Below are positions 8,448 to 18,347 of a DNA stretch of 48,630 nt, piece by piece. The notes beneath the pieces were generated by a model. The model did not search any database, was not told the origin of the DNA, and was given only the letters and a program-made list of their open reading frames with translations. Within the stretch, counting starts at the first letter, position 1. The number at the start of each line of letters is the position of its first letter. The stretch lies in assembly GCF_002102175.1 (NCBI RefSeq), contig NZ_LQOX01000004.1:1-48630 (forward strand), in the 5' to 3' direction. This stretch comes from Mycobacterium gastri (lineage in GTDB: Bacteria > Actinomycetota > Actinomycetes > Mycobacteriales > Mycobacteriaceae). The position numbers were made by a program, and so were the translations under genes.

Positions 8448-10774
8448 GCCGCATCCTGCTGCGCAAGGTACGCCGGGATCTGTGGCGGCAGCGCTCGCAG
8501 TTCCTGGCCGCGGCGGTCGTGATGGGGATCGGTGTGGCGGTCTTCGTCGGCGCCACAGATGCCTATGCCAACTTGCAGCAGTCATTCACCCGGGTCTATG
8601 CCACGCAACTGCTGCCGGATGTTGTCATCAGCGGGCCCGGCGTGTTCGGGCTCGACGAGGCTGCCCGAACCCTTCCCGGTCATCCCAACGTTGAACTTCG
8701 CCAACAATCTGACGTCAGTATCCGGATCAAGGGCCGCACCCTGTTCGGCCGCGCAGTCGGCGTGCCCGTTGCAAACCAACCCGCAGTGTCGAAGTTGGCA
8801 GTTCGATCCGGTGGTCTGCCGCCTCGTGGGTCGCTGCTGGTGGACGAGCACGTCGCCGCCCATTACGGCCTGCATCCGGGCGACACCATCGAACTGCTTG
8901 GACCGTCCGGTTGGCGCCCGGTGTCCGTTTCGGGGTCTGCCGTGTCGACGGAATATTTGTGGCCGGCCCGCTCGCGTGCGGAGACGGTCACCACACCGGA
9001 GTACTTCGGCGTGGTGTTCGTACCAGCACCCGATATGGTGCAGTTCGCGGCTGGCCCGGCAGATCAGCTGCTGGCGTATGCGCGCGACCGCGACCAAGCA
9101 CCCGCATTGGTCACCGCTGCAACGGAATTGGCGTCCTCACACGCAATGGTGGCCACGTCGCGCGACGAGCTGCCGTCCTATAGCTTCTTGCACGACGGCA
9201 TGGAATCGGTAGGCAAGTTCGCAAGACTGCTGCCCTGGGTGTTTCTCGTGGCAGCGGTGGTCGGGACGCAGGTGCTCTTGTCGCGACTGGTTGCCGCGCA
9301 ACGAGCGGTGATCGGCACCCTGTCAGCCAACGGACTGTCCGGCCGAACGATCCTTAGCCACTACCTGACTTATGGTGTGGCGGTCGGACTTGTGGGGACC
9401 ATGGCAGGGACGATCGGCGGCTATGTTCTCGGTGGCTGGTACACCGCCCAATACACCCAGGCATTGGGACTGCCGCAGCGCGCGACATCGCTGTATCCCA
9501 GCAGTCTGCTGATCGGAGCCATCGCCGGCGCTGCGGCATCCGCACTTGCGGCGTGGGCCCCGGCGCGCGCCGCATCGCGGGTGAGCCCGGCGGAAGCGAT
9601 GCGAATCGCGCCGACCAGCGTACGCGGCGGCGTAAGCGTCGCGGAACGACTGCTGCCGCCGCTGCGGCGTATACCCACCCGCTGGCGAATGACGTTGCGC
9701 GGCATCACCCGCAACCGTCGCCGAACGATCCTTACCGTGGCCGGGGTGGTGGCTTCGGTCTGCCTGGTGATGGTGTTCGCCGGCATGCGCGACACCGTCA
9801 ATGGCGTCATTGATCGACAGTACGGAGAGATCGAACTTCAAGACGCTCAAGTCATCACCGCCGCGGGCGCTGCCGATGCCGTCGCGGATACCTTACGAGC
9901 CGACCCCCAAGTCGCCGCAGCAGAACCGTACACCCGACTGGATGTCACGGTGCAGGTTCGCAACAACCGCTATGACACCCTGCTGATCGCCTTGCCGCGG
10001 GCAACCCAGATGCACCGCTTCCCATTTGGTCGATCCAGCCGCGACCTTCCCCCCGACGGTGTGGTGCTGGGAGCGGGCTTACGGGCCATTCTCGGCGTCG
10101 CCGCCGGTGACAAAATCGCAATAACCAACGCCCAGAAAGGAATCCGTCTTGAGCAACCCGTCGTCGGCTTCGCCGACGAGCCGATGAGCCCGGTCGTATA
10201 TGTCGCGGCCGAGCAAGTGCCTGCCCTTGTGCCGTCGGGCGTGTTGCTCAAGCTGGCCCCCGGCGTCAACCAGGATGCGAAGGGCCAGGACGTGACGACG
10301 TTGCGCGGCGTGGCGGCCTATGTGCCCACCGACTCGGTCTCCGCCACCATCCGCAAGGCTTTCGAGCTATATAACGTGCTGGTTGCACTGACCTTGTTGT
10401 CCGCCGGTGTGATGTCCGCGGCGCTGCTCTACAACGCGATGTCGGCCAACGTCAGTGAACGCACCGGTGAGCTCAGTACATTGCAGGCCGCCGGAATGGA
10501 TGCCCGCCTACTGGGCCGGTTGGTGGCGGCGGAGAATATGACCCTGGTTGCGATCGGTCTGCCGGCTGGTCTGATAGCCGGGACGTGGCTCGCTGAATCG
10601 TTCTTGGCGACCTACGTAACGCAGGGGTATCAATGGCACCTGATGATGCACACCACGACTCCGCTCCTTGTCACGGCGGGGGTCCTGATCGCCTCACTGC
10701 TGACGCTGATCCCGGCGTTCCGCGTCATCGGACGAATGGACGTGGCCAAAGTGGTGCGTGAGCGGACGTTGTGA
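8444..10774 (+). CDS. ABC transporter permease, FtsX/MacB type with two permease halves
   Basis: A 776-residue membrane protein. An N-terminal membrane helix (residues about 17-38) is followed by a large extracytoplasmic domain, three helices (about 260-400), a basic linker, then a second helix (LTVAGVVASVCLVMVFAG), a second extracytoplasmic domain and three C-terminal helices ending before MDVAKVVRERTL. This is the duplicated FtsX layout of roughly 800-residue permeases such as mycobacterial Rv0987. Start: GTG at 8444 overlaps the ATPase stop (GTGA); a longer in-frame start at 8372 would lie inside the ATPase gene. Permeases of this class usually act as mechanotransmitters or lipid/peptide exporters, so export of the upstream peptide is plausible but unproven. 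Confidence 0.93.
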   Translation: MSRILLRKVRRDLWRQRSQFLAAAVVMGIGVAVFVGATDAYANLQQSFTRVYATQLLPDVVISGPGVFGLDEAARTLPGHPNVELRQQSDVSIRIKGRTLFGRAVGVPVANQPAVSKLAVRSGGLPPRGSLLVDEHVAAHYGLHPGDTIELLGPSGWRPVSVSGSAVSTEYLWPARSRAETVTTPEYFGVVFVPAPDMVQFAAGPADQLLAYARDRDQAPALVTAATELASSHAMVATSRDELPSYSFLHDGMESVGKFARLLPWVFLVAAVVGTQVLLSRLVAAQRAVIGTLSANGLSGRTILSHYLTYGVAVGLVGTMAGTIGGYVLGGWYTAQYTQALGLPQRATSLYPSSLLIGAIAGAAASALAAWAPARAASRVSPAEAMRIAPTSVRGGVSVAERLLPPLRRIPTRWRMTLRGITRNRRRTILTVAGVVASVCLVMVFAGMRDTVNGVIDRQYGEIELQDAQVITAAGAADAVADTLRADPQVAAAEPYTRLDVTVQVRNNRYDTLLIALPRATQMHRFPFGRSSRDLPPDGVVLGAGLRAILGVAAGDKIAITNAQKGIRLEQPVVGFADEPMSPVVYVAAEQVPALVPSGVLLKLAPGVNQDAKGQDVTTLRGVAAYVPTDSVSATIRKAFELYNVLVALTLLSAGVMSAALLYNAMSANVSERTGELSTLQAAGMDARLLGRLVAAENMTLVAIGLPAGLIAGTWLAESFLATYVTQGYQWHLMMHTTTPLLVTAGVLIASLLTLIPAFRVIGRMDVAKVVRERTL

Positions 10775-10989
10775 GCACCCGTGCGCTTGGTGATATTACC
10801 CCTATGGGGTATAGACAGCGGATGGACATGGCCACTGGTGCGGTTGGGCACACGTTGGGGTTAGCCGATTCGATGACACCGGAGATGCTGCGGATGCTGA
10901 TCCTGGGGCCTACCTCATCGGCGGCGGTGATCGGCGCCGGTGCAGGCCGTGGCGCCCACGTCGACGGTCGGGCGGTTGCCGGGCGATGA
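10771..10989 (+). CDS. Short overlapping ORF, unknown, possibly a truncated gene
   Basis: A 72-codon frame starting with GTG at 10771 that overlaps the permease TGA as GTGA, the same coupling seen at the two preceding junctions. The first 45 residues (RALGDITPMGYRQRMDM... LADSMTPEMLRMLILG) look like ordinary protein sequence. The last 25 are Gly/Ala/Arg-rich and run into decayed DNA. I do not recognise the family. It could be the surviving 5' end of a third gene of the NRPS-exporter operon, cut by the rearrangement that also left the IS3 fragment, or it may be chance. Confidence 0.35.
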   Translation: MSTRALGDITPMGYRQRMDMATGAVGHTLGLADSMTPEMLRMLILGPTSSAAVIGAGAGRGAHVDGRAVAGR

Positions 10990-11179
10990 CCGGCCACCCA
11001 GCGTAGCCGCCGCTGCTGCGCCGGGTGTGCCGTCGTCGTTGTCATATCCCCCGGAGTCCGCGGCGCCCAGGGAAGCGACGAGGGCTCGCGGCGACGCGAC
11101 CACCGGCTCATCGCCCGCGGCAGGATGGGCCGGTCGTGCCCTGTTGCCGTGCTTCGCAACTGAGCGAGCGATACCTTAC
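10990..11179. other. Non-coding, decayed stretch
   Basis: No frame here has convincing protein character on either strand. The DNA is GC-rich. Together with the following IS3 remnant it separates the NRPS-exporter operon from the minus-strand desaturase gene. Confidence 0.5.
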
Positions 11180-11575
11180 GACACGAGCCGGATTAAAGGC
11201 GTTGTCGAAGCAGGACCGGAGGCATCCCGGCGATTGGCGCATCCCGAGCTTTCGGCAGAGCTTCGTGAAATCATTTGCGGTATAAGTGGATCCGCGGTCG
11301 GTTATGAAAGATCACGCCATCGATCACGGCGCGCCCGCCGCGCACCGTGGCGGCTATCTTCATCGCGTCGCCGGCTAGCTGGGCGTCCGGGTGCTCCGAC
11401 CATCGGGCAGGTCAGCAGCCGGCGTCCGCACAAATCAAGCCTCGAGGCCACAAGGGCTTCCCCTCGCCGGCGGGGGCTTCAGTGATGTCGTCACGACGGT
11501 GTTCACACTGAGCTTCCAACCCTCGTCGACCAGGTCGGCGTGGATGGGGAGCCGGACTCGGGTAACGACAGGCAC
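11180..11575 (-). pseudogene. IS3-family transposase orfB remnant, frameshifted and internally deleted
   Basis: Reading the minus strand from 11575 downward gives HADLVDEGWKLSVNTV, like the N-terminal helix region of IS3 OrfB, then after a gap PDAQLAGDAMKIAATVRGG and AVIDGVIFH. One extra base then shifts the frame into TDRGSTYTANDFTKLCRKLG, followed by SCFDNA. These are integrase-core blocks of actinobacterial IS3 elements (the TDRGS Asp and the SCFDNA block). There are several stops, the middle of the protein is missing and I see no terminal repeats. It is a dead remnant whose 5' edge touches the end of the desaturase gene. Confidence 0.8.
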
Positions 11576-11585
11576 GGTGAGCAGC

Positions 11586-12602
11586 TCACCGTCGGCTGAG
11601 CGTCAACGTTCCCGCGGTCTTGAGCACCCGGTCAGCGGTGATCTTCTCGGCCCGGCGAGCCTCGCGCTCGAGATAACGCTGCTTGGAGTCCTCGAATTTG
11701 TCGCTGGCCTCCTCGAGCTCCTTGATCAGCACGGCAAGGTCGTCGCGCATCCACGCGCCCTCGCCGGTGAAGTCCTCGCGCTCGAAAATCCGCCACTTCC
11801 GCAGCACCGGCATGACCACCTCGTCGAGGTGGATGCGCGGGTCATAGACGCCGCCGACGGCGATGATCACGGCCTTGCGGCGGAACTCCGGCACCGTGAA
11901 GCCGGGCATCTTGAAGTTCCGCAGAATCCGGTGCACCGACTTGATCGCTTGGTTGGGCGCAATGTCGAGTCCGGCTGCACTGACGTCCCGGTAGAAGATC
12001 ATGTGCAAGTTCTCGTCGTGAGACACCCTGGCCATCAACTGCTCTGCGATGGCGTCGTTGCTGGCCTTGCCGGTGTTGCGATGCGACACGCGGGTGGCCA
12101 ACTCCTGGAACGAGACATACATCACCGAGTCGAATACACTCTCAGCAAACATATCGCCCTGGTAGTTCTGGCCCGGGCTGAAGCCCCGCGTCATTTGCTC
12201 CATGCGAAGCTTCTCCAGCTCGACCGGATCCACCGCGCGGGTCACCACCAGGTAGTCACGCAACGCGGTGCTGTGCCGGTTCTCCTCGGCGGTCCACCGG
12301 TTGACCCACTGCCCCCAGGGACCATCCATGCTGAAGTTCATCGCGATTTCGCGGTGGTACGACGGTAAGTTGTCCTCTGTCAACAGGTTCTGGACCATCG
12401 CCACCTGGGCCACATCGGTGAGCTGGCTCTGCCCGGGCTCCCAGTCCTGGCCGTCGAGAGCATAGAAATTCTTGCCGTCCGACCAAGGAATGTAGTCGTG
12501 CGGGTTCCACTCCTTGAACATCGAGAGGTGGCGGTTGAGCAGCTGCTCTACCACGGGCTCAAGTTCGTTGAGTAGCTGTAGGTTGGTCATTTCCTTCGGC
12601 AT
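11586..12602 (-). CDS. desA: Acyl-[ACP] desaturase, DesA1-like
   Basis: A 338-residue soluble diiron desaturase, the same length as M. tuberculosis DesA1 (Rv0824c) and very similar to it from memory through the whole chain, for example LNRHLSM, WNPHDYIPWSDGKN, VAQVAMVQNL and GGVYDPRIHLDEVVMPVL. Diiron ligands are visible in EENRH and DENLH (ExxH/DExxH pairs). Family members place a double bond in ACP-bound acyl chains and feed mycolic or unsaturated lipid synthesis. ATG at 12602 is the only good start. This is not the usual desA1 neighbourhood, so it may be an extra copy. Upstream (12620-12660) there are direct and inverted TTCAC/GTTCA-type repeats that could bind a regulator. Confidence 0.93.
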   Translation of the reverse strand: MPKEMTNLQLLNELEPVVEQLLNRHLSMFKEWNPHDYIPWSDGKNFYALDGQDWEPGQSQLTDVAQVAMVQNLLTEDNLPSYHREIAMNFSMDGPWGQWVNRWTAEENRHSTALRDYLVVTRAVDPVELEKLRMEQMTRGFSPGQNYQGDMFAESVFDSVMYVSFQELATRVSHRNTGKASNDAIAEQLMARVSHDENLHMIFYRDVSAAGLDIAPNQAIKSVHRILRNFKMPGFTVPEFRRKAVIIAVGGVYDPRIHLDEVVMPVLRKWRIFEREDFTGEGAWMRDDLAVLIKELEEASDKFEDSKQRYLEREARRAEKITADRVLKTAGTLTLSRR

Positions 12603-12672
12603 AAGGGGTCTCCCAGCTATGTGTGCCGTTCAGTAACAGTGAATATATCTGTGAACCACGGTTACATGCAAG

Positions 12673-13449
12673 TCAGACACGCTGGAATGGAGTGATCAAT
12701 CCGAGGTTGCCGTCGTAGCGCGGGTAGAGCAGGTTGCCGCGACCGGTGGCCGGGTCGGTGAAAAACAGCAGCTGAAGCCGGTATTCACCGGCGCGGTGCA
12801 CTGCCGCGTCCTCGGTGAGACACGGCGTCTGGCGGGAATTCACGATCAGCGGCACCGCCGGCTCTGACGTGCTCGACGACCACGCCCATCCCGGCGGATA
12901 CACATGTCGCTGGCGAGCCAGTCGCAGCCCCGAGGGGCCGGCCCGGTACACCACCGCGTCTTCGCCGGTTTCCACGTCGGTGAACAGGTGCGCGTCGTAG
13001 TCCATGGCATCCATCACCGCCACCGCCTCCAACGGCGTAGTGCGCTGCAGCACCACCGATTTCCGGCGCACCACGACGGCCCCGGTGGCGATGGTCAAGA
13101 GAGTGCGGGTCAGATCGGGCCAGGGACGAGGTCGCCACTGTCCGTACATCCGCACGATATGATGATCCAGCCGCAGCAATGCCGGTGTCAGGTCGTCGAT
13201 ACCCGTCGTGACGGCGAGCACCCGCGCCGGAAGCTCACCGACGCGCAGGTTCACCTGCATGACCATCGGCCCGCGGCCACAGGCTCCAGTTTTCAGGCGA
13301 ACCCGAGCGCCTCCGGAGATCTCGTGATGGGCCAGCACCCGCCCCACCGAACGCGCTACGTACTCACCTTGCGAAGCCGACACCCGTGGGCCGGAAAGCA
13401 CAGTGACATAGGGGAATTCCCGCACCGACCACGGCTTGAGCGCGTACAC
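12673..13449 (-). CDS. DATIN-like dormancy-associated translation inhibitor (Rv0079 family, HPF-related)
   Basis: A 258-residue protein that closely follows M. tuberculosis Rv0079 from memory: REFPYVTVLSG, QGEYVARSVGRVLAH, TTGIDDLTPALLRLDHHIVR, MDAMDYDAHLFTDVETGEDAV and YDGNLGLITP. The N-terminal part resembles the ribosome-binding fold of hibernation factors. The C-terminal part holds two HPF C-terminal-like halves (VVLQRTTPLEAVAVMDAMDYDAHLF and VPLIVNSRQTPCLTEDAAV). Start: GTG at 13449 is the only possible start between an upstream in-frame stop at 13528-13530 and conserved sequence, so it is a little shorter at the N terminus than Rv0079. A DosR-type box lies about 90 bp upstream, which fits hypoxic induction. 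The known role of the family is ribosome binding and translation arrest in dormancy. Confidence 0.9.
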   Translation of the reverse strand: MYALKPWSVREFPYVTVLSGPRVSASQGEYVARSVGRVLAHHEISGGARVRLKTGACGRGPMVMQVNLRVGELPARVLAVTTGIDDLTPALLRLDHHIVRMYGQWRPRPWPDLTRTLLTIATGAVVVRRKSVVLQRTTPLEAVAVMDAMDYDAHLFTDVETGEDAVVYRAGPSGLRLARQRHVYPPGWAWSSSTSEPAVPLIVNSRQTPCLTEDAAVHRAGEYRLQLLFFTDPATGRGNLLYPRYDGNLGLITPFQRV

Positions 13450-13539
13450 GCCGCAGCGACCCCGCTTTCTTCTTCGGCCCGAACAGCAGTCGAACTGATC
13501 GCTTGAGTCGAAGCGTCCCCGGCTGCCTCACGGTCCGCT

Positions 13540-13555
13540 AGGGCCGAAAGTCCCT
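13540..13555 (-). promoter_or_regulatory. DosR (DevR)-type dormancy box
   Basis: On the minus strand the sequence is AGGGACTTTCGGCCCT, an excellent match to the mycobacterial DosR core GGGACTTNNGNCCCT. It lies about 90 bp upstream of the GTG of the DATIN-like gene and points at it. Rv0079 is a known DosR regulon member in M. tuberculosis, so site and gene agree. The match is seen by eye; binding is inferred. Confidence 0.82.
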
Positions 13556-13612
13556 GTGAAGATGTGCTGCTGATCACCACGCGGGTCCGGTCGAACCGGA
13601 CTCCGGCGCCGG

Positions 13613-14989
<1,377 letters not shown>

Positions 14990-15076
14990 TAAACTAAATG
15001 TCTCCCGCTACCTTCCCGCGCAGATGCCGTCCGCACCAGGGCTCACCGTGAGTCGATCGCTGTCGGGGCCTACTTC

Positions 15077-15112
15077 CTTCATGGCATCATCGGGCTTCAT
15101 GGCATCATCGGG
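15077..15112. repeat. Perfect tandem repeat, 2 x 18 bp
   Basis: The unit CTTCATGGCATCATCGGG occurs twice in direct succession without a mismatch. At two copies it may vary in number between strains. Confidence 0.9.
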
Positions 15113-15371
15113 CCGCAGTGGCGCCACCTGGCCGGGCCGAGTTCCGGTCTTCTTCCGCAGGCTGCCGCCAGGTGGCCGGTCGTTCCCGGCGGCTCGCCAG
15201 CGGCCACGCCAGACACAGGAAACGCCAAACGTTTACCAACCGTTTACTTGCCAGCCACATAACGACAGATTGCTGTGCGCGCGACTCTCCTAGCATCACT
15301 GCCTAACCGGCTGTGTCCGCCGGCAACAGTCGTATGCCCACCCGCAGGCAAGCACGAGGAGGGACCAGCAT

Positions 15372-15581
15372 ATGTTCGTGATCCATCTCGCGGACGGCGA
15401 AGAAGTCCATGGTGAAAGCGAGGAGCTCTCAATCAACCAGGACACCGGCGTGCTTACGGTATGCAAGGTCGACGGCTTCGAGGAGACCACGACGCACTAC
15501 TCGCCCATTGCGTGGCGGAAGGTGACCCACCGCAAGCGGGGCATCGGTGTCCGGCCATCACTGATTTCTTCCGCGCGCTGA
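15372..15581 (+). CDS. Small conserved-type hypothetical protein (69 aa)
   Basis: A 69-residue protein starting MFVIHLADGEEVHGESEEL and ending in a basic tail (RKVTHRKRGIGVRPSL). The start is well supported by AGGAGGG nine bases before the ATG. The N-terminal half is acidic and looks like a compact beta-rich domain (VIHLADGEEVHG, GVLTVCKVDGF, THYSPIAWRKV). I recall similar small proteins in other mycobacteria but no function. It stands alone between mbtI and the permease gene. Confidence 0.7.
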   Translation: MFVIHLADGEEVHGESEELSINQDTGVLTVCKVDGFEETTTHYSPIAWRKVTHRKRGIGVRPSLISSAR

Positions 15582-15871
15582 TGGCCCGAGCCGGAGTTCG
15601 CAGCAAATTGGCAGCTGATTCACATTGAAGTCACGCCATTAGGGCGCTTACAGCGCACTGCCAGCACAATTGTCACCACCGACTGCCACACGGCAGTTCA
15701 GGGGATCGGCCGGTGCCCGAAAATACCGTGAATCCAGCTATTTTGTGCGCGTCGTGAGTGGCGGTCGCGCCCCAGCCTCGCTAAATTCTCAGCGTTGTCT
15801 GGGGTTGTTCCCGGTCGTTCCGTTGAAGGTGGTTGCTTCCTGGATCGGGGCACGAAGCATGGGAGGCGCCA

Positions 15872-17116
15872 ATGCTGCATGAGTTCTGGCAGAATTTCAC
15901 CCACAACCTGTTCAAACCGCTGCTGCTGTTCTTCTACTTCGGGTTCTTGATCCCGATCCTCAAGGTGCGGTTCGAGTTCCCCTACGTGATCTACCAGGGC
16001 CTCACCATGTACCTGCTGCTGGCCATCGGCTGGCATGGCGGTGAAGAGCTCGCCAAGATCAAGCCGTCCAGCATCGGCACGATCGTCGGATTCATGGTCT
16101 TGGGCTTTGTCCTGAACTTCGCGATCGGCGGTCTGGCTTATTTGCTGCTGAGCCGCATGAGTTCGATGCGGCGAATCGATCGAGCGACCGTCGCCGGCTA
16201 CTACGGGTCGGATTCCGCGGGAACCTTCGCCACCTGCGTCGCCGTGCTTACCAGCGTCGGCATCGCCTTCAACGCCTACATGCCGGTGATGTTGGCTGTC
16301 ATGGAGATTCCCGGCTGCCTGGTGGCGCTTTATCTGGTGGCACGCCTGCGGCACCGCGGAATGGACGAGGCCGGGTACATGCCCGACGAGCCGGGCTACA
16401 CCCCCCCGGCCAAGGTCTCGCTCGGACCGGGAACCGCAGCACGGCCGGCCCGCGGGGAAACCCTCGAGGCCAACCACGAACGCGGAATCGAGCAGGAGCT
16501 GGAGCTCTCGCTGGAAAAGCAGGAGCACCCGGACTGGGAGGAAGCCGGGGAAGGCAGGGAAGGCAGCCGCAAGGCATCCCTGTTCTCGCGTGAGCTGCTG
16601 CAGGAAGTCTTCCTCAACCCTGGGCTGTGTCTGCTGCTCGGCGGCATCGTCATCGGCCTCGTCAGCGGACTACAAGGAGAGAAAGTCGTCCACGACGACG
16701 ACACCTTCTTCGTCACGGCCTTCCAGGGTGTACTGGCCCTGTTCCTGCTCGAGATGGGCATGACGGCATCCCGCAAGCTCAAAGACCTGAGGACCGCGGG
16801 TCGGGGTTTCATCTTCTTCGGCCTAGTGGCGCCGAACCTCTTTGCGACGCTGGGAATCCTGGTCGCCCACAGCTACGCCTACCTGACCAATAGCGACTTC
16901 AAGCCGGGCACCTACGTGTTGTTCGCGGTGCTGTGCGGCGCGGCGTCCTACATCGCCGTTCCGGCGGTGCAGCGGCTGGCGATCCCCGAGGCAAGTCCGA
17001 CGCTGCCGCTCGCCGCATCGCTGGGTTTGACGTTCGCCTATAACGTCACGATCGGGATCCCGCTGTACATCGAGGTCGCCCGCATGGTCGGGCAGTGGTT
17101 CCATACCACCGCGTGA
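15872..17116 (+). CDS. SbtA-like sodium-dependent bicarbonate-type permease (Rv2387 homologue)
   Basis: A 414-residue membrane protein, close to the 417 residues of M. tuberculosis Rv2387 in the same position. About ten hydrophobic segments form two halves, split by a charged cytoplasmic loop around residues 180-250 (EQELELSLEKQEHPDWEEAGEG). Each half shows SbtA/DUF897-type signatures: QGLTMYLLLAIGWHGGEEL, GYYGSDSAGTFATCVAVL and AVMEIPG in the first half; LALFLLEMGMTASRKL and GAASYIAVPAVQRLAIPEA in the second. The family takes up bicarbonate with sodium in cyanobacteria; the mycobacterial substrate is only inferred. Start: ATG at 15872 follows GGGAGGCGCC; an earlier in-frame start at 15833 lacks a Shine-Dalgarno sequence. 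It converges on hemW with a gap of only 7 bp. Confidence 0.88.
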   Translation: MLHEFWQNFTHNLFKPLLLFFYFGFLIPILKVRFEFPYVIYQGLTMYLLLAIGWHGGEELAKIKPSSIGTIVGFMVLGFVLNFAIGGLAYLLLSRMSSMRRIDRATVAGYYGSDSAGTFATCVAVLTSVGIAFNAYMPVMLAVMEIPGCLVALYLVARLRHRGMDEAGYMPDEPGYTPPAKVSLGPGTAARPARGETLEANHERGIEQELELSLEKQEHPDWEEAGEGREGSRKASLFSRELLQEVFLNPGLCLLLGGIVIGLVSGLQGEKVVHDDDTFFVTAFQGVLALFLLEMGMTASRKLKDLRTAGRGFIFFGLVAPNLFATLGILVAHSYAYLTNSDFKPGTYVLFAVLCGAASYIAVPAVQRLAIPEASPTLPLAASLGLTFAYNVTIGIPLYIEVARMVGQWFHTTA

Positions 17117-17123
17117 TCGCGGA

Positions 17124-18308
17124 TCACCCCAGCAGCGTGCGCACCACGGCGTCGGCCAGCAATCGCCCCCGGTCCGTCAGGACCAACCGGTCCCCCTCGG
17201 CGACGAGCAACGCCTCGTCCGCCCCGCCGGCCAACAGGGCTTCGGCGCGTTGGCGTTCGGCGGCGTCGAGCCGGGCCACCGGCAACCCCTGACGCAACCG
17301 GATTCTGAGCAGCACATCTTCGGTGTGCAGCGCGTCGGCTCCGAGCTGCTCGAAGCCCGCCACCGGCAGCGTCGCACCCGCCACCAGCTCCGCGTAGGTG
17401 TTGGGATGTTTGACGTTCCACCATCGCGTCGCACCGACGTAACCGTGCGCACCGGGACCGGCTCCCCACCACTGGCCACCGTCCCAGTACCCGAGGTTGT
17501 GTCGGCACTCGCCACCCGGACGGGCCCAGTTGGACACCTCGTACCACCTCAACCCGGCCGCGGTCAGCCGCGCGTCGGCCAACTCGTAACGATGGGCGAG
17601 CACGTCGCCGTCCGGGGCGCTCAGCTCACCGCGCCGCACGCGCCGGGCCAGCGCCGTTCCGTCCTCGACGACCAAGGCGTAGGCCGACACGTGGTCGACA
17701 CCGGCGTCGATCGCGGCCTCTACGGAACGCAGCAGATCGTCGTCGGACTCCCCCGGGGTGCCGTAGATCAGGTCGAGGTTGACTTGTTCGAAGCCTGCGT
17801 CCATGGCCTCGCGCGCGGCGGCCGTGGCCCGGCCGGGCGAGTGCACCCGATCCAGAGTGGCCAGCACCCGCGGCGCCACCGATTGCATGCCAAGCGACAC
17901 CCGCGTGTACCCGGCCGCCCTGATCGCGTCGAAGAACTCCGGCCAGGTTGACTCGGGATTCGCCTCGGTGGTGATCTCGGCATCGGGCGCCACCGCAAAA
18001 CAGTCGCGAACCATGCCGAGCAACGTCGTCAGACGCTCACCACCCAGCAGCGACGGCGTCCCACCGCCGACGAATACCGTGTTCAGCGTCGGTGCGTCGA
18101 GCCGTGCTGCCGCCAGCTCGAGTTCCGTCCGCAGGGCCAGCAACCACGCGTCCGGGTTGACGCCGCCCAGCTCGGCCGGGGTGTAGGTGTTGAAGTCGCA
18201 ATACCCGCACCGGGTCACACAGAACGGGACATGCACGTACAGCCCGAACGGCTGTCCGGGACTGCGCAGCATCCCGGGTAGCTCCACCGTTCGCTCGCGA
18301 AGAGTCAT
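17124..18308 (-). CDS. hemW: Radical SAM protein HemW (annotated HemN in M. tuberculosis, Rv2388c)
   Basis: A 394-residue radical SAM enzyme. The cluster motif is CVTRCGYCDFN (CX3CX2C); the extra cysteine of true oxygen-independent coproporphyrinogen oxidase (CXXCXC) is absent, which favours the heme chaperone HemW. Further family blocks: VFVGGGTPSLL, TEANPES, RVSLGMQSV, NLDLIYGTPGES, HVSAYALVVE and GPGAHGY. The C-terminal HemN domain follows with a winged-helix-like end. Start: ATG at 18308 gives a length near the family norm; a GTG at 18323 would add five residues. The gene converges on the permease gene. Its start lies 39 bp from the end of the broken PE_PGRS gene. Confidence 0.93.
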   Translation of the reverse strand: MTLRERTVELPGMLRSPGQPFGLYVHVPFCVTRCGYCDFNTYTPAELGGVNPDAWLLALRTELELAAARLDAPTLNTVFVGGGTPSLLGGERLTTLLGMVRDCFAVAPDAEITTEANPESTWPEFFDAIRAAGYTRVSLGMQSVAPRVLATLDRVHSPGRATAAAREAMDAGFEQVNLDLIYGTPGESDDDLLRSVEAAIDAGVDHVSAYALVVEDGTALARRVRRGELSAPDGDVLAHRYELADARLTAAGLRWYEVSNWARPGGECRHNLGYWDGGQWWGAGPGAHGYVGATRWWNVKHPNTYAELVAGATLPVAGFEQLGADALHTEDVLLRIRLRQGLPVARLDAAERQRAEALLAGGADEALLVAEGDRLVLTDRGRLLADAVVRTLLG

Positions 18309-18347
18309 GCCAAATCTTCGCACGGCGTGCCGGTGCGCGGCGCCGCC

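Noticed and set aside
11391..12368. Long plus-strand frame opposite the desaturase gene
   Set aside because: It is the antisense of a clear DesA1-like gene; its protein has no family features and it exists only because of high GC.
15698..16528. 276-codon minus-strand frame opposite the permease gene
   Set aside because: Antisense of membrane-protein codons, with composition typical of a shadow frame and no ribosome-binding site.
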